The notes beneath the pieces were generated by a model. The model worked only from the letters and a program-made list of their open reading frames with translations, ran no database searches and was not told the DNA's origin. This document shows positions 15,266-21,873 of a stretch of 26,294 nt of DNA, one piece after another. This DNA comes from an uncultured Ruminococcus sp. (GTDB taxonomy: Bacteria > Bacillota > Clostridia > Oscillospirales > CAG-272): positions 1 through 26,294 of the forward strand of contig URUL01000016.1 in assembly GCA_900551005.1 (NCBI GenBank). The letters are read 5' to 3'. The stretch's first letter is position 1, and each line of letters begins with the position of its first letter. A program made the position numbers and the translations under genes.

Positions 15266-16879
15266 TCATTTCTTTTTGCTCTCCGCTTTTTCGAGAGCGG
15301 CGGCAATAAAGCCCGCGAAAAGAGGATGTGCCTTATTCGGGCGGGATTTGAATTCGGGGTGATACTGAACGCCGACATAGAAGGCTCTGTCCGAAAGCTC
15401 CACAGTCTCGACAAGTCTGCCGTCGGGCGAAATGCCGGAGAGTGTCAGCCCTGCCGCGGTGAGTACTTCGCGGTAATCATTATTGAACTCGTAGCGGTGG
15501 CGGTGACGTTCGGAGATCGTCTTTTCGCCATAGCAACGAGCCATGGTCGTGCCGTCGGCTATAACGCACGGATAAGCTCCGAGACGGAGCGTTCCGCCCT
15601 TGTCTATATTGTCGCTCTGACCGGGCATAAAATCGATGACCTTATGGCGGCAAAGCTCGTCAAATTCGCCCGAATGTGCATCGGAAATTCCCACCACATG
15701 TCTTGCGTATTCGATGACGGCTATCTGCATGCCGAGGCATATTCCGAAATATGGGATGTCATTCTCTCTTGCATACTGCGCCGCAAGGATCATGCCCTCT
15801 ATGCCTCTGCTGCCGAAGCCTCCCGGCACGATGATGCCGTCCAGCCCCGCGAGAGTTTCCTGATAATTTCCTTGATTCATTCCCTCTGAATCTATCCAGC
15901 GTATACGTATGTGCGTATTGAGCGTATAGCCCGCATGCCTCATTGCCTCCGCCACGGAGAGATATGCGTCATGAAGCTGAACGTATTTGCCGACGAGTCC
16001 TATATGGACCTCTTTTTCGCGGTTCTTGATGCGGTTTACCATATCCGTCCATTCGGCAAGGTCCGGCTCGGGCGCATCTATGCCGAGTTCACGGCAGACG
16101 ACGGAGGAGAAATTTGCCTTCTCCAGCATCAGCGGAGCTTCATAGAGATATCGGAGAGTAATGTTTTCTATAACACAGTCCGGCTTTACATTGCAGAAAA
16201 GCGAGATCTTCTTGAAGATGGAATCCTCGAGCGGCTCATCACAGCGGAGGACGATGATATCGGGATTGATTCCCATGCCGCGCAGTTCCTTTACGGAGTG
16301 CTGAGTCGGTTTTGACTTATGCTCATCCGAGCCGCGCAGAAAAGGTACGAGCGTCACATGGATGAAGAGGCTGTTTTCCTTGCCCACCTCAAGCGATATC
16401 TGACGAACCGCCTCGAGAAAAGGCTGGGATTCGATATCGCCGATCGTTCCGCCGATCTCCGTGATGACGACATCGGCATCCGTCTGCTTTCCGACACGGT
16501 ATACAAAATCCTTTATTTCGTTTGTGATATGGGGGATGACCTGAACGGTAGAGCCGAGATATTCTCCGCGGCGCTCCTTATTCAAAACATTCCAATATAC
16601 CTTGCCTGTGGTAAGATTGGAATATCTGTTCAGATCCTCGTCTATGAAGCGCTCATAGTGACCGAGGTCCAGATCCGTCTCCGCACCGTCCTCTGTAACA
16701 TAAACTTCTCCGTGCTGATACGGGCTCATCGTTCCCGGATCTACGTTTATATAGGGATCAAGCTTCTGTGCCGCGACCTTCAGCCCGCGCGCCTTGAGCA
16801 GTCTGCCGAGCGATGCCGCCGTGATTCCCTTCCCGAGGCCCGAAACGACGCCTCCCGTTACAAAGATATATTTTGTCAT
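15266..16879 (-). CDS. pyrG: CTP synthase (glutamine-hydrolysing)
   Basis: Protein of 537 residues, the normal length. It aminates UTP to CTP with ATP and glutamine. The N-terminal synthase domain begins TKYIFVTGGVVSGLGKG, with the ATP-binding loop, and includes YINVDPGTMSPYQHGEV. The C-terminal class I glutamine amidotransferase has its nucleophile in FGICLGMQ near residue 380 and the His/Glu dyad in VQYHPEFKS. The start ATG follows GGGAGGGGAGAAG. It is the first gene of the pyrG-purB-purA operon. Upstream lies a promoter with an intrinsic terminator between it and the gene, so expression is probably controlled by attenuation as in other Firmicutes pyrG genes. Confidence 0.98.
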   Translation of the reverse strand: MTKYIFVTGGVVSGLGKGITAASLGRLLKARGLKVAAQKLDPYINVDPGTMSPYQHGEVYVTEDGAETDLDLGHYERFIDEDLNRYSNLTTGKVYWNVLNKERRGEYLGSTVQVIPHITNEIKDFVYRVGKQTDADVVITEIGGTIGDIESQPFLEAVRQISLEVGKENSLFIHVTLVPFLRGSDEHKSKPTQHSVKELRGMGINPDIIVLRCDEPLEDSIFKKISLFCNVKPDCVIENITLRYLYEAPLMLEKANFSSVVCRELGIDAPEPDLAEWTDMVNRIKNREKEVHIGLVGKYVQLHDAYLSVAEAMRHAGYTLNTHIRIRWIDSEGMNQGNYQETLAGLDGIIVPGGFGSRGIEGMILAAQYARENDIPYFGICLGMQIAVIEYARHVVGISDAHSGEFDELCRHKVIDFMPGQSDNIDKGGTLRLGAYPCVIADGTTMARCYGEKTISERHRHRYEFNNDYREVLTAAGLTLSGISPDGRLVETVELSDRAFYVGVQYHPEFKSRPNKAHPLFAGFIAAALEKAESKKK

Positions 16880-16949
16880 CTTCTCCCCTCCCTTATATTA
16901 AGGATAAAAATAATTTTCATGTTTTCGGCATTTTTCGCATGATAAACAC

Positions 16950-17009
16950 AAAAAAAGGCGGTCACATGAAAAGGGCAATTTTACCCTTTTCGCATGACCG
17001 TCTTTGCCC
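16950..17009 (-). promoter_or_regulatory. pyrG leader attenuator (promoter-proximal terminator)
   Basis: On the minus strand, arms 16984-17002 (GACGGTCATGCGAAAAGGG) and 16957-16975 form a long hairpin of about 17 pairs with an 8-nt loop, followed by seven Ts (16950-16956), 70 bp before pyrG. The RNA before it reads GGGCAA (17004-17009), which is complementary to TTGCCC in the loop and 3' arm (plus-strand 16973-16978). Bacillus subtilis pyrG is known to use reiterative G addition at a GGGC start to form an antiterminator when CTP is low. Here the pairing target would be the 3' arm. Confidence 0.72.
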
Positions 17010-17020
17010 ATTGACAATAT

Positions 17021-17049
17021 ATTTTATCATATTTATACGAGCTTGTCAA
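17021..17049 (-). promoter_or_regulatory. Promoter of pyrG-purB-purA
   Basis: Minus-strand TTGACA (17044-17049), a 17-bp spacer and TAAAAT (17021-17026). An overlapping TATATT (17016-17021) would place the start exactly on the GGGC at 17009, but with a 22-bp spacer. The true start needs mapping. Confidence 0.78.
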
Positions 17050-17087
17050 TCGATTTCGCTAAGAAAAATAAATTTTCACAAAAGGTA

Positions 17088-17115
17088 TTGACAAATACGA
17101 AAAATGTAGTATAAT
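17088..17115 (+). promoter_or_regulatory. Promoter of asnB
   Basis: TTGACA (17088-17093), a 16-bp spacer and TATAAT (17110-17115). The expected start is near 17122, seven bases before the first leader hairpin. Confidence 0.88.
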
Positions 17116-17128
17116 GTTCTCCATAAAA

Positions 17129-17177
17129 AGACAAAGGCGTCTCGGAGTATGGTCTTCGAGCGCTTTTCTCATTTTTT
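17129..17177 (+). promoter_or_regulatory. ANTAR-type tandem-hairpin antiterminator in the asnB leader
   Basis: Hairpin P1 is AGAC-AAAGGC-GTCT (17129-17142), a six-base loop with A1 and G4. Hairpin P2 is CGGAG-TATGGT-CTTCG (17143-17158), a six-base loop with G4, though U replaces A at position 1. P2 can extend to a terminator stem by pairing AAAGGCG (17133-17139) with CGCTTT (17161-17166), followed by T-runs at 17164-17167 and 17172-17177. P1 uses the same AAAGGCGTC bases, so P1+P2 and the terminator exclude each other. This is the known architecture of ANTAR-protein RNA targets, which often precede nitrogen-metabolism genes in Clostridia. Confidence 0.62.
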
Positions 17178-17185
17178 CGGGATCG

Positions 17186-17239
17186 GGCAACGGTGCTTCC
17201 GGTTTTGACGAGTGAAAAGATACCGTGCCTTCATTTTTT
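17186..17239 (+). terminator. Possible second terminator hairpin in the asnB leader
   Basis: GGC-A-ACGGT (17186-17194) can pair with ACCGTGCC (17222-17229) with one bulged A, followed by TTCATTTTTT. The loop is long (27 nt). It ends 18 bp before asnB and overlaps no coding region. It may be a second control point or simply leader structure. Confidence 0.35.
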
Positions 17240-17257
17240 ATTTAAGGAGATGAGTAT

Positions 17258-18838
17258 ATGTGTTCGATAATGGGGTATTGCAAGGCCAAAGCCGACCTTG
17301 CCGAATTTAAAAAGGGGTTTGCGAGAACGCTCTCGCGCGGGCCGGATGAGAGTCGCATCATAAATACGGGAAACGGACTTCTCGGCTTTCACAGACTGGC
17401 AATCATGGGACTCTCGCCTGAAGGCATGCAGCCCTTTGAACTCGACGGAAGCTATGTCGTATGCAACGGCGAGATATACGGCTATGAAAAAATGAAGGCG
17501 GCACTTTCTGCGAAATACAGCTTCAAAAGCGGCTCGGACTGCGAGATCCTTCTGCCGCTTTACCGCGAATACGGCACGGATATGTTCGCCATGCTGGATG
17601 CGGAATTTGCACTGATCATATACGACGGAAAAACAGGCGAATATATTGCCGCACGCGACCCGATAGGGATTCGTCCGCTTTATTTCGGCTATGACAAGGA
17701 CGGTGCGCTGCTACTCGCAAGCGAAGCGAAAAACCTCGTAGGCATCTGTGAAAGGATCATGCCTTTCCCTCCCGGTTGCTATATGAAAGGCGGAAAATTT
17801 ATACGCTACAGCAATATATCTCATGCAGAGACGGTCTGCCGTGATACTCTCGAGACTGTATGTAAAAATATCCATGATAAGCTCATCGCCGGAGTGGAAA
17901 AGCGCCTTGTCTCCGATGCGAAAGTCGGATTCCTGCTCTCCGGCGGGCTTGATTCTTCGCTCGTGTGCGCTATCGCCGCCAAAAAAAGCGCCATGCCGAT
18001 AAAGACCTTTGCCATCGGTATGGAGGGCGATGCGATAGATCTGAAATATGCACGCGAGGTTGCCGACTATATAGGAAGCGAGCATACCGAGGTATATATG
18101 ACGCGTGAACAGGTTCTCTCGGAGCTTGAGCATGTCATAGAAATTCTCGGAACATTCGATATCACCACGATCCGTGCCAGCATGGGCATGTATCTGCTCT
18201 GCAAATATATCCATGAGAATACCGATATCCGCGTGCTTCTCACGGGCGAAATATCGGATGAGCTTTTCGGCTATAAGTATACGGATTTTGCTCCGAGTGC
18301 CGAAGAATTTCAGGAGGAATCGGAAAAGCGCGTCCGCGAGCTGCATATGTATGATGTACTGCGCGCCGACAGATGCATTTCCTCCAATTCGCTTGAGGCG
18401 CGTGTGCCTTTTGGAGACTTGGATTTTGTGAAATATGTACTCTCTGTAAACCCCGCAAAGAAAATGAACGTTTACGGCAAGGGAAAATATCTTCTCCGCC
18501 ATGCTTTTGAGGAGGATAAATATCTGCCCGAGGATATCCTCATGCGTGAAAAAGCCGCATTTTCCGATGCGGTAGGCCATTCTATGGTAGACTACCTCAA
18601 GGAATATGCGGAAGCCGCCTATACAGATGAAGAATATGAGGAAAAACGCACAAAATATACGCACGCCATGCCTTTCACAAAGGAATCGCTTCTCTATCGT
18701 GAGATCTTTGAAAAATATTATCCGGATCAAGCGGAAATGATCGTTGATTTCTGGATGCCGAACAGATCATGGGACGGTTGTAACGTCAATGACCCCTCCG
18801 CCCGAGTGCTTTCAAACTACGGAGCAAGCGGCAAATAA
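17258..18838 (+). CDS. asnB: Asparagine synthetase B (glutamine-hydrolysing)
   Basis: Protein of 526 residues. It converts aspartate to asparagine with ATP and glutamine. The N-terminal Ntn amidotransferase has its catalytic Cys2 exposed after Met removal (MCSIMGY), with RGPDES, FHRLAIMGL and VVCNGEIYG as glutaminase-site segments. The C-terminal synthetase has the PP-loop SGGLDSS near residue 228 and LTGEISDELFGY. Length and layout resemble E. coli AsnB. AAGGAG lies 8 nt upstream of the ATG. It is divergent from pyrG, another glutamine-dependent amidotransferase, and is preceded by a leader with an ANTAR-type antiterminator, suggesting control by nitrogen status. Confidence 0.97.
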   Translation: MCSIMGYCKAKADLAEFKKGFARTLSRGPDESRIINTGNGLLGFHRLAIMGLSPEGMQPFELDGSYVVCNGEIYGYEKMKAALSAKYSFKSGSDCEILLPLYREYGTDMFAMLDAEFALIIYDGKTGEYIAARDPIGIRPLYFGYDKDGALLLASEAKNLVGICERIMPFPPGCYMKGGKFIRYSNISHAETVCRDTLETVCKNIHDKLIAGVEKRLVSDAKVGFLLSGGLDSSLVCAIAAKKSAMPIKTFAIGMEGDAIDLKYAREVADYIGSEHTEVYMTREQVLSELEHVIEILGTFDITTIRASMGMYLLCKYIHENTDIRVLLTGEISDELFGYKYTDFAPSAEEFQEESEKRVRELHMYDVLRADRCISSNSLEARVPFGDLDFVKYVLSVNPAKKMNVYGKGKYLLRHAFEEDKYLPEDILMREKAAFSDAVGHSMVDYLKEYAEAAYTDEEYEEKRTKYTHAMPFTKESLLYREIFEKYYPDQAEMIVDFWMPNRSWDGCNVNDPSARVLSNYGASGK

Positions 18839-18874
18839 AGAGATTTACCATGCCGCGGGGGATGTGGCAAACGC

Positions 18875-18900
18875 AGAGAAAAGTGAACGCTTCTCTCTTT
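18875..18900 (+). terminator. Weak hairpin after asnB
   Basis: AGAGAA (18875-18880) and TTCTCT (18891-18896) flank a 10-nt loop, followed by CTTT. It is the only candidate terminator in the 66-bp gap between the convergent asnB and PHP genes. Confidence 0.3.
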
Positions 18901-18904
18901 CCGC

Positions 18905-19714
18905 TCACAGTAAAAGAAATCTGTCCCGTACCGTCATGACACGGTCAAAGCCGAGACTGCACAGAAGCTCCAGTCCCTCACATATGCCGCGCCCGAGATT
19001 CACAGGCGAATGTGCATCGGAGCCAATCGTTATCAGCTTGCCGCCGAGATCTCGGTACAGTGCGAGGATCTCCTCTTGCGGCATGGTGAAGCCAAGCCCG
19101 CGCCAGATCGTGGAAACATTCACCTCGAGCGCGATATCACGCGATATCAGCTTCTCGAGGATAGCCGCTATCTTATCTCGGTGCGGCGCAAAATCAAAAG
19201 ACTGCCCCGCCATTGCCATATAGCGTGTCTGATACGTCAGATGTCCGAGTGTGGTGATCGGATGATCTGCGATCGCATCTATCTCATCGAGATAACGGTC
19301 AAAAAACCGTGATGCAAGCGATGCCGAAATCCTCTCAAATTTCATATTGCAGAAATCCGTCATGTTGCTCAGATTATGCACCGAGCCGATGACAAATTCA
19401 TACGGGTGGCGGCGCAATACCTCCGCTGCATATTCGGGATTTTGCTCCGCCTGTCCCAGCTCAAGTCCGCGAACCAGATTCAGCTTCCCGCGGTATTTTT
19501 CCTTTGCGGTGCTCATCTCTTGCCATGCGGCTTCGCTATCGTAACCGGCACCCGTTCTCTCGGCATCGCTTTCCACGTCGCAATGATCCGTTATCGCCAA
19601 TTCAGAAAGCCCCAGCTCTATCGCGCGCAGACAAAGCGCATCTACCGTCGCTTCTTTTGCGCCGTCATGAGAAAAGCAGGAATGTGTATGCATATCGCAC
19701 GGAATATCTTTCAT
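18905..19714 (-). CDS. PHP-domain phosphoesterase, histidinol-phosphatase type
   Basis: Protein of 269 residues from MKDIPCDMHTHSCFSHDG. PHP metal ligands are visible: H9-x-H11 in DMHTHS, Asp43-His44 in ITDHCD, a central His in VIGSVHN, and the C-terminal GSDAHSPVNLG. Length and order match HisJ/HisK-type histidinol phosphatases, which perform the last phosphatase step of histidine synthesis, but there is no his gene nearby, so the substrate may differ. AGAGG lies 8 nt before the chosen ATG. An upstream in-frame ATG (19756) lies inside the -10 hexamer of the promoter at 19755-19783 and cannot be translated from it. Confidence 0.9.
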   Translation of the reverse strand: MKDIPCDMHTHSCFSHDGAKEATVDALCLRAIELGLSELAITDHCDVESDAERTGAGYDSEAAWQEMSTAKEKYRGKLNLVRGLELGQAEQNPEYAAEVLRRHPYEFVIGSVHNLSNMTDFCNMKFERISASLASRFFDRYLDEIDAIADHPITTLGHLTYQTRYMAMAGQSFDFAPHRDKIAAILEKLISRDIALEVNVSTIWRGLGFTMPQEEILALYRDLGGKLITIGSDAHSPVNLGRGICEGLELLCSLGFDRVMTVRDRFLLL

Positions 19715-19754
19715 ATATGGAACCTCTGCAAACTTCAGGAATAATTTTCGCTTC

Positions 19755-19783
19755 ATTATACCGCAAAAAATCGGCCTTGTAAA
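19755..19783 (-). promoter_or_regulatory. Promoter of the PHP phosphoesterase gene
   Basis: Minus-strand TTTACA (19778-19783), a 17-bp spacer and TATAAT (19755-19760). The -10 contains the first in-frame ATG of the gene, so the real start is the ATG at 19714. Confidence 0.82.
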
Positions 19784-19844
19784 GAGCAGATCGCAATTTG
19801 AATGAAATTCCCGCGATAATTTGTCGGTGACGGCAAAAACGATA

Positions 19845-19873
19845 TGGACTTTTTATTGTTTTCATGGTAAAAT
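19845..19873 (+). promoter_or_regulatory. Promoter of the TetR-family gene
   Basis: TGGACT (19845-19850), a 17-bp spacer and TAAAAT (19868-19873), 40 bp before the GTG start. This is a moderate match to consensus. Confidence 0.5.
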
Positions 19874-19913
19874 AAATACAATAAATCTCTTTTTCCGAAA
19901 AGGAGGAAGTCCT

Positions 19914-20495
19914 GTGACTGATTTTACGAAGTCCGCTATCAAAGCATCGTTTTTAAAACTGCTTAATGAACAGCCTCTTAGTAAAATAAGCGTTCGCGAC
20001 ATTGTTGAAGACTGTGGAATAAACCGCAATTCATTTTACTATCATTATCATAATATCCCGTCTCTTATAGAAGAGATAAGCAAAGAAACGGTCGACGCAC
20101 TAATCAAAAAATATCCCACAATAAATTCGCTTTCCGAATCTGTGAATGTAGCGATGGAATATCTCTGCGAGAACAAAAAACCGATTCTTCATATTTATCA
20201 TTCCGTAAACCGCGATATATATGAAAAGGAAACCATGCGTCTCTGCGATTATACGGCAAGAGCATATTTTGCTTCGGCATTCGCGGGAGAAAATATTTCG
20301 GAATATGATAAGGAAATCATCGTTTCATTTTTCAAATGTACCCTTTACGGGCTTTCTTTCGAATGGCTGGAGAGCGGAATGAAAAAAGATATAGTTGCTC
20401 ATTGCCGTAGACTGACAGAGATTTTCCGCGGGCTTTTCGAGGAGCTTGCAAAAAGAAGCCGCTCTCTTCCAAAGAACGATATACAAAATAAATAA
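19914..20495 (+). CDS. TetR/AcrR-family transcriptional regulator (DhaS-like)
   Basis: Protein of 193 residues starting at GTG 19914, fixed by AAAGGAGG 7 nt upstream. The 31-residue in-frame extension upstream is leader DNA. Residues 1-50 form the TetR DNA-binding domain: AIKASFLKLLNEQPLSKISV, then RDIVEDCGINRNSFYYHY, with the recognition helix near 35-46. This N-terminus is closest to DhaS-like regulators. The C-terminal ligand domain is helical and ends in a Lys/Arg-rich tail. The target is unknown. It is divergent from the PHP gene with 200 bp between them, and convergent with the nucleoside hydrolase. It ends at a strong terminator. Confidence 0.88.
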   Translation: MTDFTKSAIKASFLKLLNEQPLSKISVRDIVEDCGINRNSFYYHYHNIPSLIEEISKETVDALIKKYPTINSLSESVNVAMEYLCENKKPILHIYHSVNRDIYEKETMRLCDYTARAYFASAFAGENISEYDKEIIVSFFKCTLYGLSFEWLESGMKKDIVAHCRRLTEIFRGLFEELAKRSRSLPKNDIQNK

Positions 20496-20510
20496 AAGAT
20501 CCGTCTGTAA

Positions 20511-20550
20511 CAGGCATCTCAAGAAAAACTTTTTGAGATGCCTGCTTTTT
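20511..20550 (+). terminator. Terminator of the TetR-family gene
   Basis: Perfect 12-bp stem CAGGCATCTCAA (20511-20522) and TTGAGATGCCTG (20533-20544), followed by CTTTTT. Confidence 0.92.
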
Positions 20551-20613
20551 GAAATAACATAACAAAGTGAAAATTCTTGCCGAAAGAGCCATTCGCTTTT
20601 TATCATTTCATTT

Positions 20614-21522
20614 TTACGTCGTTAATTTTCGGATCAGATCGTTCATCAGCCTATCGCGCCGTATGCTGTAAACGTATCTCATGGGATGCCCCGTAAAATT
20701 TGTCGCATACAGATAATCGTATGTCGGAAGCGGTGTCGGGATGATTCTCGATTCCATAAATTGCCCGGCATCATTGAGAAGCCATGCTACCGCCGTGACA
20801 TCCCAGATAACCCGTGTCCATGGTGTACCCTTCGCATAGCTGTCTGCCGCTGCTATGGTGCTTGTCGCGAGATAATCCGCAAGGGCATTTTTCCCTTTCA
20901 GCCAAAATTCAAGCTCAGGCTTGGAAACAGTAAAGCAGTCCACAACACCTCTGCACGGAAGCTGAACGAAGGGAACACCGCTCTTCATGACGACTCTCGC
21001 GGCGGCAATATCCTGGCGCATATTGAATTCATCGGTATGGCAGTAATGATGGGCATGACCGCCCAGCCATACAACGACGGTATTCTCCGCGACGTCGGGA
21101 TTCAGAAGTATGGCAGAGGCGATATTCGTTATGGCGCCTATGGCTACGACGTAAAGAGGTTTTTCGGGAGAATAGCTTTTCGCTCTTTCCGCCAGATCCA
21201 GTGCCGCAGAAGAGAGCACGGGTGTTTTTTCATCGTCCAGATACTTTTCCGAACCGCGAAAAACTTCGTATTTTTCTTCCAAGAGCGAAAGGATCCTTAA
21301 AATTTCATCATGGCTTTTTTCCATGCCGTCCTTGGGCCCTGTGGATTTAGCGTTAAAGAAGGGCGCGGCATATATGGCTTTGGTATCTAATTTTTCCTTT
21401 GACTTGATCAGATATGCGATTGCAAACCGGTCATCGATCTCGTTATAGGCATCTGTGTCCAATACCACGTCTATTCTGCCCTGCGGCACGGATAAGTTTC
21501 TTATTCTCTGCTCATTCGTCAT
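20614..21522 (-). CDS. Nucleoside hydrolase (IunH-type)
   Basis: Protein of 302 residues from MTNEQRIRNL. Nucleoside hydrolases cleave the N-glycosidic bond of nucleosides using a Ca2+ bound by an Asp cluster. Here the cluster is VVLDTDAYNEIDD (Asp22, 24, 30, 31), an AYNEI variant of the usual DTDPGxDD. VVAIGAITNIA, VWLGGHAHHY, EFNMRQDIAAARVV and WDVTAVAWLL correspond to later active-site segments. The substrate cannot be assigned, and some family members of this variant are poorly studied. An ATG five codons upstream (21537) is possible, but AGGATGGTG lies better placed for 21522. It is convergent with the TetR gene; no transporter adjoins it. Confidence 0.88.
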   Translation of the reverse strand: MTNEQRIRNLSVPQGRIDVVLDTDAYNEIDDRFAIAYLIKSKEKLDTKAIYAAPFFNAKSTGPKDGMEKSHDEILRILSLLEEKYEVFRGSEKYLDDEKTPVLSSAALDLAERAKSYSPEKPLYVVAIGAITNIASAILLNPDVAENTVVVWLGGHAHHYCHTDEFNMRQDIAAARVVMKSGVPFVQLPCRGVVDCFTVSKPELEFWLKGKNALADYLATSTIAAADSYAKGTPWTRVIWDVTAVAWLLNDAGQFMESRIIPTPLPTYDYLYATNFTGHPMRYVYSIRRDRLMNDLIRKLTT

Positions 21523-21603
21523 AGCTTCTGACACCATCCTGTAAAAAATTGCAATGAGACTTTGCCGTTTATATGAAAAGTTTCACCCGCATGTACACGT
21601 CAT

Positions 21604-21632
21604 ATTATATCATCTTCGCCACTCCAAAACAA
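21604..21632 (-). promoter_or_regulatory. Promoter of the nucleoside hydrolase gene
   Basis: Minus-strand TTGTTT (21627-21632), a 17-bp spacer and TATAAT (21604-21609), about 80 bp before the start codon. Confidence 0.65.
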
Positions 21633-21736
21633 GGCGCTTTTAACAAAAAACAGAATTTGCAAAAGTTTCATTGGAATAACGCTTGATGTTTTGGAAATAG
21701 ACGATGCAAGATATAGAAAAAAACGCTTTAGAATAG

Positions 21737-21772
21737 CACAAAAAGACCACAAAATATTGTGGTCTTTTTGTG
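21737..21772. terminator. Bidirectional terminator with 16-bp perfect stem
   Basis: CACAAAAAGACCACAA (21737-21752) and its complement (21757-21772) around a 4-nt loop, with A and T runs on both sides of the stem. It serves the minus-strand LysM/TasA-like operon and would also stop plus-strand transcripts. Confidence 0.88.
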
Positions 21773-21789
21773 AGTTTTCCTTTTGTAAC

Positions 21790-21821
21790 ATCGGGATGGG
21801 CACATTTCAGCTCATCCCGAT
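21790..21821 (-). terminator. Additional hairpin after the LysM protein gene
   Basis: ATCGGGATG (21790-21798) pairs with CATCCCGAT (21813-21821), with extra G-C pairs inside. It lies 52 bp after the stop of the LysM gene and has no T-run. It may be a 3' stabilising hairpin ahead of the true terminator at 21737-21772. Confidence 0.5.
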
Positions 21822-21873
21822 TATTTCACAGTGTCTGTTGTTTTTTCTCTCCGAATCCAAAGCATTAAAGCAA

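Noticed and set aside
17122..17257. T-box riboswitch in the asnB leader
   Set aside because: The conserved T-box antiterminator sequence (AGGGTGGNACCGCG) is absent and the leader is too short. The dual-hairpin reading fits better.
17711..18730. A 339-codon minus-strand frame opposite asnB
   Set aside because: It lies entirely inside asnB, which has all catalytic motifs. The antisense product has no recognisable domain.
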